64,000 bases of DNA from Poecilobothrus nobilitatus (GCA_947095535.1 OX352773.1:85160670-85224669); one strand, 5' to 3'; counted from the first letter of the stretch, positions 33,026 to 44,990 are shown. A program made the numbers and translations. The notes: generated from the sequence alone by a model not told the origin.

Positions 33026-35098
33026 CGTAACCGGCCCATTCGACTAAAACAATTCAACTAACAACAATTTGACTAAAACTCAATTCGATTGAAACAATTC
33101 AACTAAGATAATTTGACTAGATAGCAATTTATTAAACCTTTAAATTGCTATATATTTTTTAAACATTTTACTTTTTTAAAACTAAAAATTTAACTTTGAA
33201 ATTCCAAATTTTTTTTAATCATTTACTTTTGTGACACTGAGATTTATTCTGAACAATTTAAATAAAAAAATTGTATAGCAATAACTTACCCCTATCGATT
33301 TTATTAAAATGGAATACAAAATTTTAAAAACAGAAAAAGGCAAAGATAGCATAATGTTAGATGGATGCATTTTTTACAAAAATGCTGAAGGTTCCATCAC
33401 AAAACATATTGGAGATGTTCTAATTATTACACAACTAATTGCGGTGCACGAATTATCGTTGATAATGAAACAATTTTAAAACGATCATCTGAACATAATA
33501 ATGCAGCTAATGCTGCAAAAGTAAAAGCTAATGCAAAAATAGAACATTTGAGAGATCAATCCAAAACCTCTAATATTGGATCAACTCAAGAAATATTAAC
33601 ACATGCTGTTTCAACAGTTTCTAGTGATGCCAGTTTTTAAATGCTTCTCACAGGTTCCATTCAACATTCTATTAGAAAAATACGTCAAAAAGAAAGTATT
33701 AATCATATTCCCATTCCTTTAGTTTTAAAAGATTTAATTGTACCGGAAAAATATATATATACAGATAAAGGTGACATATTTGTACTTAAAGATACAGGTT
33801 TCGAAAATCCAGGCATTTCAAATCGTATAATTTTGATGGCAATTAATGAAAATGTTAATACTCTTGGACGCTGTGAAGAATATTTTATTGGATGGCACAT
33901 TTAAATCTTGTCCAAAATTATTCGGTCAATTATATTTGATTCATGGATTATTTGAAGGTGTTCCGTTAGCATTGATCTACGCACAATTTATTAATAAATC
34001 GACTGAAAGCTGTGAAAAAATGTTTATACATTAAATCCAAAGAAAATTCACATAGACTTTGAGATGGCTATGATTAAAGCTTTGAAAAACATGTTCCTTA
34101 ACTCGAAGATTGTTTTCCATCTACTATTTCCATCTACAGAAATCTATTTATCGATATTTATGTACTCTTGGATACAAAAGAAAATATGACACTAATGTTG
34201 AATTTTCACCTCAAGTGAGAACATTAATGGCGCTTGCATTTGTTCCAATGGCGCATCAGGAGAAATACTATTGTATATTGATAAAAATGGATTTATTAAT
34301 TGATTATCAAGATTTTTTAAGTTATTTTGAAACAAATTATTTTAGAACTCTTCGACCTGATTGGGTACGTAGGGATGCACGATTTGAAAGAGAATTGTGG
34401 AATTTTTACGAAGAGACTAAATACATGACATAAAACAAACAATATTTCGGAGTTCTTCAACAATGCACTTAATAATATAATAAATATATGTAAACCAAAT
34501 ATATGGCAACTAATCGAAGGACTGAAGAAGAAACAGGATGAAATGGAGTTTCAAAAGGAACAAAACAAAAAAAAAAGAAACCAGAGTGCCACAAAGAATA
34601 AAGTATAAAACGCAGTTGAATATTCTCGTTTAGTAAGTAATTTTGATAACATTGAACCTTTCGAATATATGAAACAAATAGCTATTATAACATATAAAAT
34701 TGATTTTGTAAATTAAAATTTATGATTTTTTTGTTATTTTCATATTGACTTGTTACTTTTTATTTCTAATTTATATTTGTTCTGTTATTTTCATTTTGAC
34801 GTGTTACTTTTTATATTTTTATATAAATAAACTTAATAAAGCTATTGGTATTTTATTTTAATATTTTATTCCATTATACTTTTTACAACGATGATAGGCT
34901 AAATTGATATACATAATTCAAAGTTTGTAGATGAGCCGATTTGGGTAGTGGGGATTCAATGTCCAATTGCTTTATTCAAATTGTAATTAGTTGAATTGAG
35001 TTTTAGTCGAATTGTTTTTAGTTGAATTGTTTTGGCCGAATTGAGTTTTATTCAAATTGTTTTTAGCTGAATTGTTTTAGTCAAATAGGCCGGGAATC
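33026..35098 (+). mobile_element. Complete 2,073-bp Mutator-like element (FLYWCH-MULE) with 9-bp TSD
   Basis: The 9-bp direct repeat tcaacattg flanks the element at 33017-33025 and 35099-35107. Termini are inverted: left ...ccggcccattcgactaaaa, complement of right ...ccggcctatttgactaaaa. The inverted homology continues for about 100 bp through repeated caattcgactaaaactcaat words, so the TIRs are long and internally repetitive. Between them lies one transposase pseudogene. A 9-bp duplication, long TIRs and a MULE transposase together identify the Mutator superfamily. The identical TSD suggests moderate age; the coding part is nevertheless broken. Confidence 0.92.
33309..34716 (+). pseudogene. 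FLYWCH plus MULE transposase, frameshifted
   Basis: ATG 33309 opens MEYKILKTEKGKDSIMLDGC and, after a one-base shift near 33410, WRCSNYYTTNCGARIIVDNE then SSEHNNAANAAKVKA, a FLYWCH zinc-finger pattern (C, W.C, C, H.N/H). Further on: NHIPIPLVLKDLIVPEKY, FVLKDTG, then a MULE core ILLDGTFKSCPKLFGQLYLI, GVPLALIYAQFINKSTESCE, HIDFEMAMIKALKNMF (first and second catalytic acid regions DGTF and DFE), VFHL with QKSIYRYLCTLG, and a C-terminal part LRPDWVRRDARFERELWNFY, HKTNNISEFFNNALNNIINI, IWQLIEGLKKKQDEMEFQKE to TAA 34714-34716. Lesions: shifts near 33410, 33640, 33890, 34025 and 34115, and a stop at about 34609. The structure and length (about 460 residues) are otherwise complete. It would bind the TIRs and cut and paste the element. 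Confidence 0.88.
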
Positions 35099-35109
35099 TC
35101 AACATTGTG

Positions 35110-36260
35110 CTGCAAACTGAAGAGAATCAGCATTGTGATTTATACAGTTAATGTTTACTCATTTAAAATCACGATTATTGTCCTTATAACATAAGCAAAA
35201 GAAAAATTGACATTAAAATCTTATAGACGTCAATTTCTTTATTTGTTTTTTTAATTTAATTGCGATTAATTTCTTTTTAAATGTCGTTATAAATAATTTT
35301 TTTTATGAAAAAGAAAAATAGAAGTAATGGAAAAGAGTCCCTGAAGCTTTTTTATTTTAACTTTTCTTTCTAAAGGATATCCCCAAACTTAGCAGCATAG
35401 TTTCAATTTAAAAGAGAAAAATGAAAAATTCTAAACATACTATAACATAATATAAGAATTTTTCATATAAAGTTCTAAAAATTTTAATTATGTCTTGTGT
35501 CATTTAAGGTTTTTTCCTTTGAATCACAAAGGGAACACATTCCTAATTGTTTGCATTCTTATCCTTTTTTGTACATATATATGAGTAGACAAAATTTATT
35601 AAATTTCTTTTATTTTGTTTATATGTATTTTCAAAAATTGAATAGGATTTAATGAAACATTTGTGTAGAAATGATGTGCCCAATATAAAATATGCACCGA
35701 AATAACTACGAACTATGGTATTAATACATAGGGTAGGTTTTGTGACAAGTAAAATATTCTGTCAGGCAGGTCTATTCGTCAAATGGAGCATCAAAAATCA
35801 GAATTTATTTGAATGTCTGAAATTATTTTTAACTTTCTTACCTTTAAGTTTATGTTCTTAATTATTTTATTTCAAAATTGGAATATTCATATTTTTCTAA
35901 ATTTTCTAAATATTAGGCTTGTAAGACCTCAGAGATTACTTTTTAAAATGACTGTTTATATCATGTATCTGATGTACGTATAAATTTATTATATTCTTTA
36001 CTTAAAAATAATATTAAAAGTTGTTAAGCTAAAGCTAGACTTATCTGTGTTCAAATTCAATTAATGGTTTAGGCATAGATAAGCTTATCCTAGTAGAGAG
36101 TAACAATAAAATAAGATCTTTAAACTAAAATAAAAGACAAATCGTTTGAAAATTTACTTTACTTACCAATTCTAATAGGTGATACAATGGAGTTAGCTCA
36201 AATTAATATCTAATGCAGGAAGATATAATATACTACTGGATAAATATTGATAATTTCACT
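35110..36260. other. A+T-rich DNA, nothing recognised
   Basis: No gene, RNA or repeat boundary is evident. Confidence 0.45.
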
Positions 36261-36263
36261 GTT

Positions 36264-36515
36264 TGCAAAATTGTAATACCAATTGCCAGATTTATTGCTC
36301 CCTTACAGTTCAACTACACAATTCAAGGTTTCCCCATCTCTGTCCTATCCTTTCGAAATCCCTACTTCCTAACCAATATACTGCATTAGTAATTAAGGGT
36401 TTTTAATTAAGGTACATTGCAAAAAGTGCCAGGTGGGTTTAATCAATGAGAATTGCACATTACTAAGTGGGTATTTTTTGTGTCTTTCGAAAATTTTCAC
36501 ATGTCTTAGGAGAAA
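36264..36515 (+). repeat. Solo copy of the SINE 3' body
   Basis: Collinear with 59985-60220: gcaaaattgtaata, cccttacag, ccctacttcctaaccaatat, actgcatta, caggtgggtttaatc, cacattactaagtggg, gtgtctttcgaaaattttc and tcttaggag, then an A-rich end. No tRNA head is seen here, so it is 5'-truncated, as expected for LINE-driven retroposition. Confidence 0.8.
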
Positions 36516-36519
36516 TAAA

Positions 36520-38020
36520 AATTAATTCTAATTTATATTAATACTCATATTTTAAGGATGCGAACTAATAAATCAACCATAACTCCTAACCCTAACCTAA
36601 ATAAGTAATTTCTATAATATAAAAAATTTCCTTTTAAAGTATAAAGTTAAAGCAGCATAATTTTTCGTTTTCAAATAAGCAACCCGTCTTCTTTTTCGAA
36701 TTTATAATTTTATTTCATTTTAATAACTTGGAAGATAAATTTTTATTTATGACAACAGGATGTAATATTCTGGCATTTATTCTGGTATTCTAACAAAAAA
36801 ACAAAAGAATTTTTCTTATAATTTGTTTATTAATATTTATTCTATTAAAGAAAATATTTAACATACACGAGTAAATATATACAGGCACACGAATTCTATT
36901 TAATATTATTAAACACATGTATATATCATACATCATAATACACATGCATATAGATAGTATGTTGAAGTATAAAACTTTTTCCGACTTGTTCGAAACTTAA
37001 TTAGTGATTTGTGGTAATGAAAATTATTTTTAATATGATGAAAGACGCTAAGGATATGGATTTAAAGAATATGGGAATTTAAGCATACTTGAAAAGTGCA
37101 TGTGGAGATAGAAATAAGAAAAATAAATTTGACTTTTTAGATATCAGAATTTTCTAATTAAAAACCAAAAATATTTTTTTTAATTCTTTTTTTCTTCAAG
37201 TTCTTTAATTAAAATTAAATTTATATTTGGGAGTATTACGAGTATAAGATACATTTTAATTTAATTAAATTTTGTTGTAATAATAATATGTAAAAGAATA
37301 ATCAAATAATAATTTAAGATTTAAGGAAAACAACTAATCCTTGAAATATAAAAAACTGTAATAGGTATGCAAACAAAATTTTAAAAATTTTGTGGTTTTA
37401 ATGAATTGTAGCTAAAAAACATGCCTAATAAATTTTAAATAACATTAAAATAATTATATCATTTAAAATTTTGTGTACAACTAAGTTTTACTAAAATATG
37501 GATGGATTTTAATAAATTATCGAAATAATATGGATGGATTTATTATTTATACATAATAAATTAAAATAATTTAAAGTGCAGCAGAAACTTCAGTGATTAA
37601 GCTGTTGCCCAGGAAACTTTGGAATAATATAGCTGCGTTTTCTGTTTAGCTAGCTTCCAGCTACCAGATATTTAAAACTGCTCTATATTAAAAAAAATAA
37701 ATTTATAAACATCTCCTACTCCTAAATATATGTAAATTAACAGATTATTTTAATAATACATGCCAGGTGAAAAGATAGAACGAAGAAATGAAGAAAATGT
37801 CAAAAGAAATTGACAAATAATTCTAGGATCAATATTGAAATGTATATTTTGTTTACCGCCTTTCGATTCTTATAAGGAACACAGAACATCCACTTGATCA
37901 TTTATTATTCATATTTGATTCTTGTATTCAATATGATGTTCTAAAATTAATATTCTACTAATTCTACTATTCTTCTCTTCTTTGTCATTTATTTTTACAA
38001 TGTGTATTTCATAAAAGTAT
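36520..38020. other. A+T-rich DNA, nothing recognised
   Basis: Simple sequence with no coding or structural signal. Some short phrases (ggatggatttaataaat) repeat near 37500-37540. Confidence 0.45.
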
Positions 38021-39144
38021 TTATACCCGTACGATAGGATCGGGTATAATAAAATTACTCCTCCGTTTGTTACACCTCGAAATAAGTGAGCTAGATATAC
38101 CTTCAAAGGTATGGATCGGATCAGAAAAAAATTCTAAGACGATTGAGCCATGTCCGTCCGTCCGTCCGTCAGCACGCTAACTCAAAAACTAAGAAAGCTA
38201 GAAATTTACACTAAATATTCTGGGAGTAAATCTGTAGGTTCCCTATTTTGGTTGAGTTCCGACCAAAACTTAGGGTAGCTCTCGAACACTAACTTTTAGG
38301 TCCTCACAGTTTTTTTGAAATAGAGCTAAGATATTTAAACTGCTGATAGATCTCACAAAAATATTAATTTTATTTTTAATAACTTTTTTTTGTAGTCCCA
38401 CCCGTTACGGAGCTACAGCTCCCCAAAGGTTCAAAAAAGCTCTATATTTAAATTGTTATAGCACAAGTTGTATAGGGTATATCTTCATTCTGAAAACGGC
38501 AAACGATTACTGCTTTTATTAGCTTTAAAAGTATATATACAATAAATATATAGTTGTGGCATACGGTGTCTTAATTTACCGTTATGCGAAACTAAAATTT
38601 TGCAAAATCCTTTAACCCTTCTATCTTCTAAACGGTTTAAGTTGAAATTTTGACAGAAGTTACATCTTTAAAAATAAGTATGAGTCATTTCAGAATTTTT
38701 TTTTGTATCACCCCCCGTTTAGGAGCTGTAAGGGGTCAACAACTGAAAATTTCCTATTTTTAAACACCTGTAATTTGAACACCTGTTAAAATTTTTTTGA
38801 AGTAATACACAAAAATTAAAGCTTCAACATTATACTCTTATTTCTGTTAACAACTTTTTTTAATAATATAGGGTTACTTTATAATAATTGACGAAAACCT
38901 TACTTGATTTTTTCAAATTTCCTAACAAATTTCTTTAACGAATTTTTTGCATTTTGTTTTACTCGATAATTTGAAATTGTTGAGGATATAATGCGTAGTA
39001 CAAAAAAATGTAAATAAATAAACAACATAACGGTTGCTTGAAGAATTTTTATTTATATGATATTGATATATATATATACTTATATAATATCATGTTTATT
39101 TACATATCGTATATGTCACTGATGAATGAATGATAACAGTATAG

Positions 39145-40790
39145 ATGTGTATTATTTATTTATTTAGTTCAAGCAAGCTTAACACAAGCAAGTTACAATA
39201 TAATTCAATTAAAAAAAAAAAAATTATTAATAATTTTATAAAATAAAAATTTACAAAATATTTTATGACATTTAATATAATAATTAATACTCGTAAATAC
39301 TACATTATAAATTTAATCAAAAATAAAATTTATAAGGAAAAAAAAGAACAAGTTAAAGATAAAAATTTATTACAAAAAACAAAAATTTTTAATTAAATAA
39401 TACATATGACATTAAAATCATAGTTATTATTAACAAACTGCATGAAATTACAAATCAAAATTAACAATCGATTAATATAAATAAAAAAAAATATATCTCG
39501 ATAATTCAGTTTCAATGACATGAATATAAATCTCTTTTTAAAGATTCTTTGGTTAGTTGAAAGTTAATTTGGGATGTGTGTAAGTTGCATAGAAACATCA
39601 TTCTATTAAGTGGTTCAAACTTACCATAATTAGTGCGATGAAACTTCAAATTAAAGAGGTTAACCGATCTTAGCCTAGTATTTGTACAAAAGCTAATGTT
39701 GGTAATAATTGTGCAGATAAAATATTACCATTTACCAATTCTGTCAAGAATAATATGTCTGCGACGTTACGACGTTTTTCAAGCGTGCACATATGTAAAA
39801 GGTTTAGTCTATGTTCATACGGAGGTAGATTATAAGGATCTTCCCAAAGGAAATCACGTAGGGCATATTTAAGAAATTTTTTTTGAACAGATTCCATTCT
39901 GAATATATGGGTTTTATAAAATGAACTCCACACATGGCTGGCATATTCTAATTTGGGACGAACTAAGCAAGTGTAAAGCGATTTAAAAACATAAGAGTCA
40001 TCAAACGCTCTAGCCCATCGTTTAATAAAACCGAGCATAGATTTGTTTAAAATATATGTATAATGAACATGAAAAAAAAGTTTACGATCAAAAAATACAC
40101 CCAAGTCTTTTATAGAATTAACTTTAGGGATAGTTTGAAGGTTAAAGCAATAATTATATGAAATTGGATTAGAACGGCGAGTAAAAGTAATATGAGCACA
40201 TTTAGTAATATTTAGTTGAAGATTATTGATATTACACCATTTATAAAAACAATTAAGGTCAGCTTGTAATGCTTTCGAATCGTCGAAGGAAGTAATTTTC
40301 TTGAAAATTTTCATATCATCAGCATAAATTCTAATATCATAATGTTGAATTTCGGAAGTGACATCGTTGATTGCAATAATAAACAAAAGCGGTCCAAGGT
40401 GGCTACCTTGAAAAACACCTGAAGGAGCTTTAAATTGAGAAGAAATTGAAGATCTAAAAGAAACACGGTAACTACGATCAGAAAGATAAGAATAGATCCA
40501 ATTAATAAAATATAGTGGAAACCCCAGGTTCTGCAATTTTAAAATAATAATATTATGAGAAAGTAAATCGTATGCTTTACTAAAGTCGGTGTAAATTACA
40601 TCCGTTTGAAAACCATCCTCCATATGTTTCAGAAATGTAGCTGTGGATTCCACAAGATTGGTAATTGTAGATTTACTTTTTACAAAGCCATGTTGATTGG
40701 GTGATAAAAGGCTAGTGCAATGATCATATATAGAATCGAATACTATTAATTCAAAAATTTTAGGAATAGAAGATAGCGCCGTATTTACAT
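39145..40790 (-). mobile_element. 5'-truncated Jockey-type LINE inserted in repeat D/A
   Basis: The minus-strand element contains an RT C-terminal half, then an A/T-rich 3' untranslated region of about 360 bp, ending in an (AAAT)n-type tail (plus strand attatttatttatttag, 39146-39162). 5' truncation is at about 40785, where RT similarity stops inside the domain. A clear target duplication was not fixed: agatgtgtatt at the tail side and acatatgtatt at the 5' side are only candidates. Confidence 0.8.
39512..40785 (-). pseudogene. Jockey-clade LINE reverse transcriptase, near-intact C-terminal part
   Basis: A long minus-strand frame (down to 39670) reads SSIPKIFELIVFDSI, SPNQHGFVKSKSTITNLVES, VIYTDFSKAYDLLSH (motif A, catalytic D), SGVFQGSHLGPLLF (motif B), IRIYADDMKIFK (motif C with YADD intact), NLQLNITKCAHITFTR, KDLGVFFDRKL and thumb segments including FIKRWARAFDD and LVRPKLEYASHVW. 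A one-base shift near 39690 moves the C-terminus to another frame: TNTRLRSVNLFNLKFHRTNY then GKFEPLNRMMFL and a stop at 39512. The first 52 residues of the open frame, above 40785, are flanking repeat, not LINE. Absence of stops over about 370 codons shows a fairly recent insertion. Endonuclease and ORF1 are lost by 5' truncation. Confidence 0.9.
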
Positions 40791-41289
40791 ACATATACAT
40801 ATGTATTTTACTGTACTTATAAGAAATTATTCTATGAATGCAAATATTTTTTAAAGAAATATTGCAATGTATGGCGATATACTTATAACAATATAAATAT
40901 GCTATGTTCGCGCATAGTATATCATAAAATGTATGCATTAATATAATATAATATACATTTACCGTTTAGTATTAAATGTTACTATAGAATATTTAAAAAA
41001 GTGTTGGATTGATAATCGTTATGTGGAAGGTTAGAATCTGCTTTTGAAAAATGTATAAACATATAGTTTGAATATATGTACAACCCATAGTTCTAAAAAT
41101 TATAAAATTCACCCAAATTATTTTAAAATACTAAAATATTAAAAAAGTAATATTGTAAGTAGAGTGACAGGCTGTGAACATACTAACGGTTCGTACGGGT
41201 ATCTAAGAGTTGACAAAGGCAACTCTATTCTTTCTCGTTTTCTCTATTTTTAACGGTGTAGAAGTTTTGTAAACAGACGGACAGACGGA

Positions 41290-42360
41290 TGGCCAGAGTG
41301 AAACTAATAGGAACATTTTTTCAAAATCTTTTTGAAAATGTTGTAAAAAGTATTCCAGTATGCACCAAATGGTTCCACTATTCAAAACTTGTGTCTCGCA
41401 ATTAATAACAATTTGCTAATATTTTAGAACATTTTTAGTAAAAGTAAAACCATTTATTATAAGTGACCTTTAAAACAAAATGTATGGAACACTCTGTTAT
41501 AATATCATAAACATCATAATATTTTAATTCAAAAATCTGTTTCTTTTTGATGAATATTAATAATTTGTTTTCATGTGTTGCACTTTTAATTCTTGATATA
41601 TTTATTTATAAAAAGTGTATAGAAAAATAAATAACATAAGTTGATTTCTTTAAAGCTTTATGGGTTTAAATCCTTTTTATACTAAATCTAATGTTATGTA
41701 CATCTATATAATTTATAACAAGTAATTAATGTTGCCTGGAATGTTTTAGGTTTGAATTTTATGATGATAAAACATTTTTAGTTTTTCATATTTTCAGATT
41801 ATTTCTGTTCTAAAAAGAAAAAATTTATTTTATTAATTTCAGTGTTATATTTTAGTGAATATTGTGAATTTATTCAGGAATTTCTAAATCGTTCTTTAAT
41901 TTAAAATAGGGAAATTAAAGGATTAAGTTTAGAACCGAAAATAATATATAAAATTGATAAAAACAAAGCATAATATTTTGAAGAATTTCAATTTTGTAAA
42001 AACAAAAAATAATTTTCACAAAATTAAAATTTAAAACTATTTTGAATTGCAGTCAAGAACAAAATTTTATTAATGTGTATGAAACATGGTAATACAATTT
42101 ATATATTATATAAAAGAAAAACGTTAAAATTGGTTAAATATGTTAAAAATTAATTAAAAAGTTTCTAGTTGTTGGCAAATTTTCGAATAAGTACATAATA
42201 TTATTTCTTTTTCATATATATAAATCCTATAAAAGAATATTATTTTAATCCTTGGTTTATGATATATTATTAAGTTTTTATAATGGAATTATAATATATT
42301 CTTTTTCTATAAAATTTATCTAACTACATTACATTCTAATTTAGAAAACTGTGACAAAAA
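41290..42360. other. A+T-rich DNA, nothing recognised
   Basis: Just right of repeat A (41272-41292) is a cagacggacagacggatgg run. Otherwise it is simple A/T-rich DNA. Confidence 0.45.
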
Positions 42361-42367
42361 ATAAATG

Positions 42368-42950
42368 TTTATACCCGTACGAATGTAGTTTTCAGGTTTA
42401 TAAACCTTCCATTACTTTCACCTAAAATAGAAGACCTAAAGTTTCACCTAAAGGAGAAGAAATAAATGCAGCAAAATATATAATTTATTCTTGCACCGTC
42501 CGCTCGTGCCTTCGTTCGATAACTTAAAAAATGGAGCAACTCCGACCGACTGGTTTGAGTAGCTGTCATACAACTTCTGTTTTTACATAAAAAGAATTCA
42601 GCTCAGTGTCCATTCAAGTTAAATATCTGAAATTTAATTAAAAGAAGTTAAGTTTTATGCCAAAGACTTTTGGAAAAAATGGTTAATCTAGAGCAATAGA
42701 TTCGAGGAGCTGTCGTACAACTCTTTCTTTTTTTTTATAATTTTGTTTCTATATAAGTTGAGTATTTAAAATTGTTCCAAAAAAAGATAAATTTTATGGC
42801 AACGACTTCTAAAAAATTTAGTTCGTCTAGAGTAGCAAATTCGAATAGCTGTCATACAATTCCATAATTTATATAAATATATCTCGCCGCTTAATTAATT
42901 AAATCAAATATCTGGAATTTTGTAATTTAATTTTATGGTAACCACATACC
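42368..42950 (-). repeat. Modular repeat B, inverted modules after an ACCCGTACGA start
   Basis: Begins tttatacccgtacgaatg. Then three or four modules of about 115-130 bp, each with gtagctgtcatacaactt, a spacer, aatatctgaaatttaat and taagttttatgccaaagact. In complement these match repeat B at 44440-44990, so the two blocks are in opposite orientation about 2 kb apart. Confidence 0.7.
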
Positions 42951-43335
42951 CGTGACGACACTGTGGCGAAGCCGTATCGTGCCGACAACGTATTTTTATT
43001 CACATTATACCAACGTCGGACATGGCGACAATGATATAACTTCCGTGGTTTTTAGTTTTAATTTTTTATTTAATTGGTAACATGCTTTTCATATCTATAT
43101 TCATACCGAACACATAAATATATTCATACTACTATACCGGCAACGAGAACGTGACGATGTCAGACTGCAAAATAAAAAATATCGTCAGGATGATATTTCA
43201 AATCACGTTACTATGCTTGTACGACGTCGTCGATGTCGTTGTCGTCCAATGTAAATATATTCATAAGGAATGCATAGTATGAATAAAAAATCACTGTGCG
43301 TAGTCACTCTGTCGTCCGAGCCGATATAGTGGGAA
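42945..43335. mobile_element. GC-richer MITE-like block
   Basis: A patch with many CG dinucleotides in an A/T-rich setting: left acccgtgacgacactgtggc, gccgacaacgtatttttatt. The complement of the right end reads cccactatatcggctcggac, gacagagtgactacgcacag, tgattttttattc. The two ends share gacgaca(c/g), cacagtg and a shared tttttattc end, so they look like degenerate inverted repeats. Internal phrases tattcatactactat and attcataccgaacac recur. No target duplication was found and no coding frame is seen. Confidence 0.4.
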
Positions 43336-43859
43336 TCGACCTTTAATTTATATGTTTTACTCATATTATGTTAACTCAGCGCTTAAAACAAAACTATAGT
43401 TATGATTGTAAAGACTTTTCTATCTTTTTAAGAATTCTACAACATAATTGTATTTTAATTAGTAAATCATTCTAAATTTAGAGTTGTAAAATGATACAAG
43501 TATAATTTAAAATTGTATGATGCTTGTTAATAATTAAATAATATAATTACAGCTTTAATAGCAATTGAGAAAAGAATTATATATAAAGTGAAGTTGCGTA
43601 ATCTAAGTATTTAGTATTCCTTTTTCAACTTTGTAAATTATACTGTGCTAAAGTTAAAGATTTATATGAAAATGTAAAATAAACTTTATACCTTTTCAAG
43701 TTTTAAGCAATTTAAATAATTTTACTGTTTAAAGATAATTTAATTTTTATTTTTTTTTAGTTTATTCCTTTGCCATATAAATGTGGAGCACATTAAATTG
43801 TCATATTTAATGTATGCATTTCATTACATAGATTATCCTCTCAAAGATATAATTTAGCA

Positions 43860-44356
43860 GTATCTATTTCTATTACGCCTACAACTACTGATTCTAGTAT
43901 TACTTCTAAAAATGCATTACAACATGTGGACACGCCTGCAGAAAATATTAACTATTCTAACATTACACAGCAGTCTTTTTAACGCATCCTGTTTAACACA
44001 TAATATTACTTCACCTGGTGATTCTGCGCAGAAAAATCAAACTCGAACAGATAACTTCGATAAAAAGAATCAAATAATATTAACTTCGAAAAAGAGAGTC
44101 TCTCAAATTTTGAAAAACAGAAACAGAATGAAATAAATGAGAACGTTTATATTATTGATGATGGTAGTGTGGACTGTGGTGGAAATTCAAAACAAAAATC
44201 CTCTTGAAGTTTTATATGATGAAATTGTAAATTTAAAAAAATAATTTTCGAGTCCCTTGCAGCTATATCTAAACTAAAAGAAGAAAATATGGTAGAACAC
44301 CTAGTTTCTAGCACCCCTTTCAATAAATATCACATTTTACAATTATTCGAGTAATT
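43860..44356 (+). pseudogene. Unrecognised Ser/Thr/Asn-rich then charged coding remnant
   Basis: Three frames hand over in sequence: SISITPTTTDSSITSKNALQ and HVDTPAENINYSN; then NASCLTHNITSPGDSAQKNQ; then SLSNFEKQKQNEINENVYII and DDGSVDCGGNSKQKSS; finally IIFESLAAISKLKEENMVEH then LVSSTPFNKYH. The ordered hand-over and biased composition suggest a decayed ORF, possibly an ORF1 of a LINE or a transposon accessory protein. No diagnostic motif is visible. Confidence 0.35.
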
Positions 44357-44394
44357 TAGTAAAGTTTATTCCTAAATAAAACAAGGAAGAGTGC

Positions 44395-44990
44395 AGTACA
44401 CTGTGTCAACTCTGGGATATCCGTATTAACGTAATATATCCTGTTTCTATAAAACTTGATCATATTTTTAAAAACGTCAGATGTTTAACCAACGTTAACT
44501 ACCGAAATATATTTTGTAAATTTTGGAGTTTTATGACAGCTACCCAAATTTATTGCACCAGCACAACCAAATTTTACTGAAGTGATTGCTCTAAAACTTG
44601 ATCATCTTTTGTAAGATTCCAGACGCTTAGCTTCAAAAAGTTCTAAGAGGTGCAAAAAGCCTGAATCTACTGCTCTAGCCCAACCAAATTTTACATAAGT
44701 TGTTAACATGCAATTTGATATATTTTTACAAAATTTCAGATACCTAGCTTCAACATACTCGAGAGTTATTTTCATTTAAATAGAGAAGTTGTATGTCAGC
44801 TACCTGAACCTGTCCCACCAACACAAACAAATTTTACAGATGTTATTGGCCTATAACTCGACTCCAATATATACTGAATAATTTCCATATAAAGAAAGAA
44901 GTTGTATGGCAGCTGCTCGAACCCGGCGGCCTAAAATACTGGAATTAAATAACAAAACTAACAATTTTGCAAAAGTGAAAAATGATAAGG
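44395..44990 (+). repeat. Modular repeat B, best preserved block
   Basis: Starts gtgtcaactctgggatatcc and contains four tandem-like modules with attttacaga/tgttattg, aacttgatcat, ttacaaaatttcagatacct, ggcagctgctcgaacccggc and aaaactaacaattttg. It is the reference for the family B copies elsewhere in the window. Confidence 0.75.

Larger units (their letters stand above)
38023..41202 (+). repeat. Composite repeat E-D-A, split by a LINE insertion
   Basis: Starts atacccgtacga and ends with its exact complement tcgtacgggtat, so 12-bp perfect inverted ends bracket the unit. The left part has tactcctccgtttgttacac, a ccgtccgtccgtccgtc run (38156-38171), tagtcccacccgttacggag, and the D module. The right part, from 40945, is repeat A. 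Comparison with the uninterrupted copy at 30240-31500 places a foreign insert at about 39145-40790. Downstream of the right end, gttgacaaaggcaac is also conserved among copies, so the true family boundary may lie beyond 41202. Confidence 0.75.

Noticed and set aside
38156..38171. (CCGT)n run as a telomere-like or regulatory repeat
   Set aside because: It is only four units, lies at a fixed place in repeat E and is common in fly repeats.
40786..40938. First 52 residues of the long minus-strand RT frame
   Set aside because: RT similarity begins at about residue 53; the upstream residues are flanking A/T-rich repeat read in frame.
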